From Timema cristinae (taxonomy: Eukaryota > Arthropoda > Insecta > Phasmatodea > Timematidae), in the NCBI GenBank assembly GCA_039000515.1, contig JBCFYV010009882.1, forward strand, positions 55,491,777 to 55,555,776: a DNA stretch of 64,000 bases, written 5' to 3'. The notes below the pieces were generated by a model. The model was not told the origin of the DNA. It searched no databases and worked only from the letters and a program-made list of their open reading frames with translations. Both the position numbers and the translations under genes were made by a program. This document shows, in pieces, positions 56,804-64,000 of this stretch. Numbering within the stretch: position 1 is the first letter of the stretch; every line of letters starts with the position of its first letter.

Positions 56804-57429
56804 CAACCGGAGCGGTTAGTAAGGGTCAGGATTATGAGGGGTTGGCAGGTGTCAAGCTGACTACGGTAAATACGCTGTACAGGAGGAGGGGGTAAGTGTG
56901 TTGTAGTAGATTCCAATTTAATGTTATTGGCTCTAGATGTCTTGTCGTGGAGATCATAGTGAAATAGTTTAGGCGAAGGATTAGGTGGAAGAGGGAGAAG
57001 GTTGGAATGGGTTGCAGATGTTAATTTAACGTTATGGGTCATGATGATGGCCTCGGGAAATATTCAGAATAAGTTTAGGTTCTTGTGTTGCGATACCTGC
57101 GTGTAGTACACTAGGGTATAGAGTGTAGTTTAAGTGCATCAGCATTTGCATTAAAATATAATATAAACTTCATTAGATGTTTTACTCATAATTTTGGGTG
57201 GGTTGGAATGGGGTAGTTAGAGAGGTAAGAAGGAAAAGTGAAATATGTTGTTATAGAGAGGGGTCGGGAAGAGGGAAGAAAGGGATTATGGTGAGATGGG
57301 GAAACAGTGCAAATGGGGTAGGATTGGAAAAGATGAGTTATGCGTGATAGGGGTAGGATTACAATACCGCTAATGGTTCTGAGTGTGTGGGGTTGGGGAT
57401 GGGGCGGGCTCTATGGATGGGCGGTAAAC
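56804..57429 (+). repeat. G-rich interior, internal duplications
   Basis: 'aacgttatgggtcatgatga' (57027) recurs in form at 51290 ('ttacggttatgggtcac') and in the right TIR ('accattatgggccacgac', 57476). The minus frame at 56800-57042 (80 codons) reflects base composition. Confidence 0.45.
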
Positions 57430-57693
57430 TAAGTTGTGTGGGTAGGACTTAGGTGTGGGTTTGTGGGATGTTAGTTACCATTATGGGCCACGACGCTAGT
57501 GGGGAGAGGATTAGCACGCCTTACGTTTGGACGGTAGGAAGGACATGTTTGATGATGGGAGTGGATGAAGGTGCAGGAGTCAAGATTTCTTCTAGCGTTT
57601 AGGATGCTGGAGGTAGAGTCTGTTCATGATAGGTTTTTTACCTGGATGACAGTTCAAAAATCATATGTTTAGGTTTTGTGTTTCCAACACTAG
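57430..57693 (-). repeat. Right terminal inverted repeat
   Basis: Inverted copy of 53842-54085, ending 'ccaacactag' before TA. 57360-57410 adds a further matching block inward. Confidence 0.85.
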
Positions 57694-57695
57694 TA

Positions 57696-58625
57696 TAATA
57701 TACTTTTTGCTATAAATGATATCTTTAGATATGTTTTATTTTACATTTAAAATAACGTAATCATAAGTTTTCTCAAACTGTTTCATTATTTTTAATAACT
57801 TATTTTTATTCAATCTGAAACAATATTTTAAACATAATTGTAAGTACTTATTCTAGGTTTTGGAACGTTAGTGACTATGTGTAATATAGTACATACTTTA
57901 ATACCTTTTAATCCAGGCAACATATTTACTTAGAAAAGAGAATATACCAAGCATATATTTAATGTATAATACATTATTTTATGATTATTTTATCGTAATT
58001 AAATATATTTAACTAAATAACATATGTTTATCCACAGCATTGATGCATCATTGTAAATAACTTGTTCCCTTCATGTTCAATCACATGGTTTAAATTCGTC
58101 CGTCTACATTTTGAAGCCATGTTCGTTAGACCTTTTGTGAAGGTGTTGTGAATAATATTTTTTTAAAGTGGAATAAAATGATAAATAATCCTTTTGCTGT
58201 ACCTCAAATATATAAATAATATTAACATTATGTCAGTTGTTTGGGTAGGAATAAATTATGAACTATTTCTAGTAATTTTTTTAACTTCCATCCAAGTAAA
58301 TTAAGATCATGTTTCTATTATAATTCTAAGTCAGGTGTTTGATTGTGGTGTTTTGACGCCCGTGAGCAGAAGTTTAGAGTGTACTTAAGACCCTTAGCGC
58401 AGTAGGAAAACTTCCTGTGCTTCAACCGTGCCAAGAGTCGAACCTAGACCCCTTATCTCAGTGCCATTTCAGAAGGAAAAGAGAAAAAGCAAGTAATCTG
58501 TGGGGGTTAAGGTTTGAGCACACATAGTGAGGAGAAGGTGAGGAATTGGGGGTTTATGGGTTAGAGAATCCTGGGACTGATCTAGTATGGACCTGTTAAA
58601 GTTTATATACATCACTATTGATTTG
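57696..58625. other. AT-rich, then a G-rich repeat piece
   Basis: 58345-58365 'ggtgttttgacgcccgtgag' matches the motif at 35340 (minus). 58390-58450 on minus has a B-box-like 'ctaggttcgactcttggc', possibly a SINE relic. Confidence 0.4.
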
Positions 58626-58865
58626 TACGCCCCCAGGGTAATTATTAGTGTTGGTTAGGCTACACGCCACGAGGGTAATTATTAGTGTTAGTTAGGCTAC
58701 ACGTCACGAGGGTAATTATTAGTGTTAGTTAGGCTACACGCCACGAGGGTAATTATTAGTGTTAGTTAGGCTACACGCCACGAGGGTAATTATTGGTGCT
58801 AGTTAGTTTACACGCAACCAGTGTAATTATTTGCACTAGTTAGGTAACACTCCACCAGTGTGAGT
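58626..58865 (+). repeat. 37-bp minisatellite, 6-7 units
   Basis: Unit 'ggctacacgccacgagggta' plus 'attattagtgttagtta'. 'agggtaatt' begins at 58635, 58672, 58709, 58746 and 58783, and diverged units follow at 58820 and 58857, an exact 37-base step. The central units are almost identical and the outer ones diverged. No spacers, so not a CRISPR array. Confidence 0.95.
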
Positions 58866-60714
58866 TTGGCGGCTCTGATGCTACAGGGCAATTACCACAC
58901 GTGGTTTTTAAAGCACGGATACTCCAGGGTAATTTGTGGATCGCTATGTAGTAGCACTAGCCATTGCTATGGTAACCATGTTATAAAAAACTTTATTTCA
59001 TGGGATTCCACCATCTTGCTGGTCAAAAAGTAATTATTTTCATCAACTAAAATGTTTTATCTTCATGGGATAAGTAAAAAAAAACACTATTTAGTTTGTG
59101 TGAAAGTTCAATAGCTACACATCTAATAACTGTGTTAAAAAGTAATTTCGACAGTTGATCAAAAAAATATTAATTTTTAATCCGATAATGTTTTCTATAT
59201 TCTAAATATCTTTCCAAAAACTCCTGTGGCACACCTGCTGACACTTCGAGTTACACCAGTAAGAAACGCTGGCATTAACTCTGGCCCTTTAATGTTAATA
59301 TGTGAATAGCCCAAATGGGTAGAAAGTCTTGGTTTAGAGATAAATGTTCGCTCTCTTTTGCCAATGGTTCCCTTATACTTCACGTCGATCAAGTGTTTTA
59401 TATAAATATACTTAACAGGGACAACGATAGCATCTGCTCTGTGGAAACTGTAGTATTCAGGTCCGCAGGAGGAAGACTACAAAAGGGTATATTATATTCA
59501 TAATTTTTATTTTCTTTGGTCTCCTCGTTCTGCTTTTCTTTTGTGTATTGTATCCTTCAACTTACGATTATATTATTGCATTTCGTGGGTGTAGCAGTCA
59601 AAACGGACAGCCTTCCATGCAAAGTGTCTGTCAGACCAAATTCTCGAGACAGGGTTTAAAGAGTACAGTAATGATCCAAAATTTGTGGTTTGAATGTTAT
59701 TTCATTATTTCAAGAACTCTTGTAGACTACTGGGGGAAGACTTAGTGTACACTGAATGAACTTGTATTTGAATATTATGCAATGTCTTTAATCGTTTTGA
59801 AATATTTATCGATACGGTCTTTGCACAGACTGATTGTTACATAACTACTTTGTACTACATTGTTTTTACCACATCACATTATGAAATTAGATTAGGCCTA
59901 ATTTACATTTCTAGGAGGTGAAATAATTTAAGTGGTCGACTACTGACCAGAGTTGAGCAAAATAATTATACAATAAATATGGCTTGCTTAAATAATTTAA
60001 TTTTCTAATCATATAAAAACATTTAGGATGACGTTTCTAATAATATTATATTTGGTTACCAGGAAAACTATATTAATTGCACGTTTGTGCTACCCCAATA
60101 TTGACCATTAGCATAAGGGTAATAATTTAAGATCATAGAGAAATTGTAATCACATTTGAGTGTATTGATGGGGGCAAAATTTTTCATAAAATCAAGCTCA
60201 ACATACTTAGTAAAGATTTTAACACCAAAATCTTAATTACATTGAGAGAATATAAAATGAGACTGTCACATTTTTTCCACGTGCACATGGTCACAGATTT
60301 GAGTTTGTTTCTTGTTAGGTAATTGTCTTTACTTGAATAAATGCCCAAGTAATCATTTGAATATATGTATTTATTGAAAATATAATAAAATTATAATTAA
60401 GGCGTTTTTTTATTAACATACATCTAAAGTTACCTGAGAAACCCAAGTAAATTACATTTTTGGCACACAATATATATTATAATATGTTACTCCCTCTTCA
60501 CCTGTACTAAAGTTGGCGTGAAATTTTTCACCAATCTTTGTTTTCTAGGTTGAGTTATATTCAACAGGTCTACGGTATACTAATAATACTATTATTACTA
60601 TTAATAATTTAGGTATAGTAATATAACTATAACGTTGATTTGAATAGAGAATTATTTATATTTAAAAACATTTATTTACAAAAAACATTTACTGATATTT
60701 ATTGAAAGTAACGT
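58866..60714. other. No recognised gene; possible SINE-A tail at 59285-59335
   Basis: 'gtgaatagcccaaatgggta' followed by 'gaaagtcttggttta' resembles the SINE-A tail (+). Frames at 59195-59392 (minus), 59315-59503 and 59548-59745 (plus), each under 66 codons, show no recognised motif. Confidence 0.4.
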
Positions 60715-60923
60715 GGAACTAATTGGTGGTTAGTTTTTCCATTGTTGCGTTTTATATTCTCTTTAACGGCAAATAAAGCTGTATTTATCAATTAGATATA
60801 ATCCTATCTCTTCGACACTGGAACTAAGTGGTAGTTAGTTTTTCCATTGTTGCGTTTTATATTCTCTTTAACGGAAAATAAAGCTGTATTTATCAATTAG
60901 ATATAATCCTATCTCTTCGACAC
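60715..60923 (+). repeat. 105-bp tandem duplication
   Basis: 60715-60819 and 60820-60923 are nearly identical ('agtttttccattgttgcgtt', 'caattagatataatcctatc'), differing at a few positions. Recent duplication. Confidence 0.95.
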
Positions 60924-61264
60924 ACTATATCAAATATCACTTTTGAACTAGGGAAGTTCAATTACAAGTATGGCCGAAATATTTATAGTTGGTAGAATCT
61001 GGCCTTTCCATTTCACAATGATTAATAAGGGGCCGGGGAATGGGTGTTATGTATATTATTGAATTATGTAAGTTTGAAGGTCATGTAATTTTAGTCACTT
61101 CAGTAATCTTACGTTAAATACTAAAAATGTATAGTGATATTAATCATAAGCTTGGTCCACTTCTCTTAGAATAATACAAGTATTTTTTTATACAAATATA
61201 ACCTAGCCTGGTAAAAGATTTGCCAAACTAAAATAAATAAAATAAATTTATTTTAAATTATAAT
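60924..61264. other. Interspersed-repeat relic 60950-61055
   Basis: 'gtatggccgaaatatttata' to 'ggaatgggtgttatgta' parallels 690-780 at the other end of the window. Class unknown. Confidence 0.4.
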
Positions 61265-61460
61265 ATTTAACACCTAGGCTATTATTAGCACATTGGGATT
61301 TTGCTTTAAAGGAAATGAACCCACATCAACGTGAAGAGGGGGATAATATTTGGAAAAAGATTCTTTGTATATCCAGTTAAGATTCGAACACCGAACTTTT
61401 CGTCAGAGTAAGTTAAATCTACAGGAAATTTTACTCCATGTGACCATCTGCGCATATAAT
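61265..61460 (-). repeat. SINE-A2 relic
   Basis: On plus: 'ggaaatgaacccacatcaac', 'gtgaagagggggataat', 'ccagttaagattcgaacac' (B-box complement) and 'ccatgtgaccatctgcgc' head. Confidence 0.6.
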
Positions 61461-61539
61461 TTGCCTTGTATACTAAGTATTTCTATTATTTAGAGTTATT
61501 AACACTATTTACATTAATAAGGTAAGGATTAGGAAAAGC

Positions 61540-61640
61540 GATTTATTTATAAGTAAACCTATTTGTATTGATGAAGAGTGGTAAACCATTTAATAAAAAC
61601 ACAACTTGGTACAGCCAGCCTTAATTTGAGATATGACCTG
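61540..61640 (-). repeat. SINE-A body fragment
   Basis: 'agtggtaaaccatttaataa' and 'aacacaacttggtacagcc' follow the body order on minus. Head lost. Confidence 0.4.
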
Positions 61641-62154
61641 TTCGTCATCAGAAAACAGAAAAGCGGAAACGTTCGTTTATGCCCACGTGAGCACGAGTGA
61701 GTATGGAGCGGCCAGTTATGTTATTTTATATTTATTAAATACATTCTAACCAATTTGACAACAATAACTTTTAACACAAATATTTTATTTTTTACAAAAA
61801 AGAATAATCCCCATCTATCGTCTTGATCGAGTGTTCCAACATTAAAATTAACTTTTAAGTCTAGTGGACAATGGAAACATCGCTTGTGTGGTTTGGTACC
61901 ATTGGTTATTTAAGTAGTCCTTGCATTAGTGTGCAGATTCCATGAATTATTGTGCCAGTGCAGGCCGGCCAGGTGATAAACCAGGCCGGGTACCAGTAGC
62001 AGAACACTGGTCTCCCCTCGTTTTGTTCTATTCGACTTCAGGGGCGGCGAAACCTTAATTGTAAAGGAGGAGTGTATTAACTTAGCATATAAAAATGAGA
62101 TTTGAGGAGTTTTGAGTTCAATGATAAAGGGGGGAGGGGAGTTTTTCAGACACT
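61641..62154. other. No recognised gene
   Basis: 61940-62050 is GC-richer ('gtgcaggccggccaggtgat'). Nothing recognised. Confidence 0.35.
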
Positions 62155-62790
62155 TGGCTAATGTTTGACAATATGAATCTCCTAAAAGATATTTAGAGTG
62201 GCCTCCATCTGAATTATTATTTAAATTATACTTCTCTATAAAATATTTGGAATAGTCCTTCTTCAGAATATTTTAAATATTTTAATGTCCGTATGAACTA
62301 ATTAAAGTGGTCTTTGTCTGGAATCTTTTAGAAAATGTGATGTCTATTAGGCCTATAAAAGATATTTGAAGTGGTCTTATCAATTTTTGAAAACTGGATT
62401 CTTTTAGAAGCTATTTCGAGAGGACTTCACCTTTATTTTTTGTTTTGAAAATTTTATCTCCCCATAAGATATTTTAAGTCGTCCTCTTCCAGCAATTTTT
62501 GGAAAATTGGATTTTCTCAGTTGTTATTTGCAATTGCCTTCCCCTAGAAATTTTAATTATTGGATGCCTATATAAGCTATTTAAAGTGTTTTTTGCATTG
62601 AAAGATTTAGTAAATTAGATGCCTCTAGAAGATATTTAAAATGGTGTAAGCCTAGTAAATTTTTGAAAATTTGAAGTCTCTAGAAGCTATTTAGACAGCA
62701 CTTTGCTTATTTTTAAAAATGGCTCTCATTAATATTTGTATTTGCCAAAATTTCAAAAATTTAACACCTAAAGAAGCTATTTGGTACTTG
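62155..62790 (+). repeat. ~55-bp degenerate tandem repeat, about 12 units
   Basis: 'agatatttaaagtggtct' variants start near 62187, 62240, 62295, 62359, 62409, 62466, 62522, 62576, 62629, 62687, 62731 and 62775, spaced 44-64 bases. Each unit continues with 'gaattttngaaaattggat' and 'gcctctaga'. Confidence 0.78.
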
Positions 62791-63539
62791 ATATAAGACC
62801 AGTTTTTCGGCTTAATATTCCATAATACCAAAGGGGAGTGAAATAAATGTATAGAGGGACAATGTTATTCCAATCTGGAGGAACGGGACACAAATTATGT
62901 CTCAAAAGGAGAAAGCCTCCCTCCTCCTGTTATGCCACCACTGCTAGACTAAAATTTGTACGTTTTACAAAAGTCATTGGTCAATTTTACAAAAAGAAAG
63001 AAATGTGGGTTAAAATTTATCTGTAGCTTAACACTAAAAATAATTGGCTCATGATAAAATATTTAAATCCAAGTTAAATTTGATTCACAACCAGATTCTC
63101 TTCATAAATAAAAAATTTAATACAAGTACAAAATAATAGACTCCGTGAAACTTCCGAACATTTTTAAATGAAGGACAAGACTGTACCGAAACACTGATCC
63201 TATTGTGACAAAACTCCAGTAAGTTCCTCCGGAAGAAACCCCAGGAGGTAGAATGGACATGCACTCCTATTTAATATGGGTAGGCATTTTGTTACTTATC
63301 ATTCATGTTCTATTTTATTTAATCTAATAATTTTTGAATATGATCGTAGTTTTGGGACCCTAGAAATCCCGGGCCCAGAACTATGGTACCAAGAGCCCTG
63401 CGCCCTCGTATCGAGCCCGTGCTAATAAAAAGGGTTAGGCATGTAAGATGGATCTTTTGATAACATTGGTTTATAAGTTATATCTCAAAACAATTCATTA
63501 AAAAAATGCCATATTCAGTTTGTTTTTCACTAATCGGGA
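62791..63539. other. No recognised feature
   Basis: Mixed AT-rich sequence. 63350-63420 is GC-richer and unassigned. Confidence 0.4.
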
Positions 63540-63680
63540 GGTAAGAGTTTGAATTCCGGCTTGGTATTCTGAGATAGGCTTTAATAAATTGTTACTCCAC
63601 TCCCTTCACGTAAATATGGACTTATTAAAAATAAAACTTACCTTCTACATCTCTACCAATTTAGTCTAAAGAGGTAGATA
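63540..63680 (+). repeat. Diverged SINE-A-like relic
   Basis: 'gagtttgaattccggcttgg' (B box), 'ttactccactcccttcacgt' and 'aaatatggacttatt' keep SINE-A order. The tail is decayed. Confidence 0.5.
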
Positions 63681-64000
63681 ATATTGACGAATAATAAAGC
63701 GTTATTACTATATTTTTTACCATTTTTACTATACATATATATTAAAATACATGCTAAACACTCCACAATATTAAATCATATATTAAATATATACAAAAGT
63801 TTTTAACTACCAACTTTATTAACTTATCATTTGATAAAATATTGAGAGATAGTAACATAACATTCCTCTCGAATTAATTCATAATAATATAGTTGGGAAA
63901 CTTATTCAGACAAGTTGGGGATTTTAAATGCTTCTAGAGCCATCATATCTTTCTAATGTTTTTTTATTTACTTTTTAAAGGGTAAATGTTTAAAATAAGT
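63681..64000. other. AT-rich, no recognised feature
   Basis: No coding or repeat signal to the window edge. Confidence 0.45.

Larger units (their letters stand above)
53840..57695. mobile_element. Candidate 3.85-kb TA-flanked DNA element with long terminal inverted repeats
   Basis: Terminal sequence 'ctagtgttg' at 53842 is the complement of 57685-57693. 'TA' flanks both ends (53840-53841, 57694-57695), as expected for Tc1/mariner-like insertion. The left arm 53842-54085 matches the right arm at about 90% by eye, including 'ctgtcatccaggtaaaaaac', 'agactctacctccagcatcc' and 'taaggcgtgctaatcctc'. A further block at 57360-57410 pairs with 54070-54120 after a gap. No transposase frame was found inside. 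The interior carries two nested SINEs, a fold-back element and a G-rich right half, so it looks non-autonomous and has grown by insertion. The transposon class is inferred. Confidence 0.72.

Noticed and set aside
58626..58865. CRISPR-like direct repeats
   Set aside because: The 37-bp units are contiguous with no unique spacers, and the context is eukaryotic.
1..64000. Host protein-coding gene with exons
   Set aside because: I looked for conserved domains flanked by splice-like sites on both strands and found only mobile-element homology. A short or fast-evolving exon could still be missed.

Overview
The window looks like repeat-dominated, AT-rich nuclear DNA of an arthropod, most likely an insect. 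The basis is the mix of mobile elements: an R1-clade LINE with a C-terminal Cys-Cys-His-Cys motif, a BEL/Pao retrotransposon gag, a Tc1/mariner-superfamily transposase remnant, RTE-like and CR1/Jockey-like LINE relics, and abundant tRNA-derived SINEs. There is no prokaryotic gene organisation and no operon. I could not place any conserved host gene or exon. Every stretch with recognisable protein homology is mobile-element sequence. The species call is inference from element content only.

Layout. 1-8 kb: sparse AT-rich DNA with a minus-strand LINE endonuclease/RT relic (3.69-4.61 kb) and old SINE pieces. 8-16 kb: a roughly 140-bp degenerate satellite at two loci (8.1-8.7 and 14.5-15.8 kb), two SINEs with clear target-site duplications, a decayed BEL/Pao gag-protease region (10.4-12.0 kb) and a second degenerate satellite of about 148 bp (12.3-13.0 kb). 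16-22.4 kb: a LINE 3' fragment, then a 936-bp palindrome built round TA-rich microsatellite, about 0.8 kb more of the same microsatellite, and an R1-clade LINE with an intact 3' coding part sitting inside that microsatellite. 22-34 kb: GC-richer unassigned blocks, many SINE relics and a perfect 133-bp hairpin at 29.8 kb. 34-43 kb: a CR1/Jockey-like LINE 3' end, an ACATAC-rich degenerate tract split by a roughly 2.3-kb RTE-like LINE pseudogene, and degenerate TGTTCAGACATG-type repeats. 43.2-44.7 kb: a DNA transposon with inverted repeats of about 480 bp and a broken transposase tail. 47-53 kb: SINEs and a G-rich repeat family. 53.84-57.69 kb: a 3.85-kb TA-flanked element with long terminal inverted repeats, carrying nested SINEs and a TTAA-flanked fold-back element. 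58-64 kb: a 37-bp minisatellite, a 105-bp tandem duplication and a roughly 55-bp degenerate tandem repeat.

How the parts relate. The genes do not form a pathway; the window is a record of successive insertions. Old layers are the degenerate satellites, BEL, the LINE relics and diverged SINEs. Young layers are the R1 LINE with its open 410-codon LINE-derived frame, SINEs with perfect 10-14 bp duplications, the near-identical palindrome arms, the perfect hairpin and the roughly 90% identical arms of the 3.85-kb element. Two SINE families with different tRNA-like heads share one 3' tail, which suggests a shared LINE partner. SINE-A, SINE-A2 and SINE-B are provisional labels used here only.
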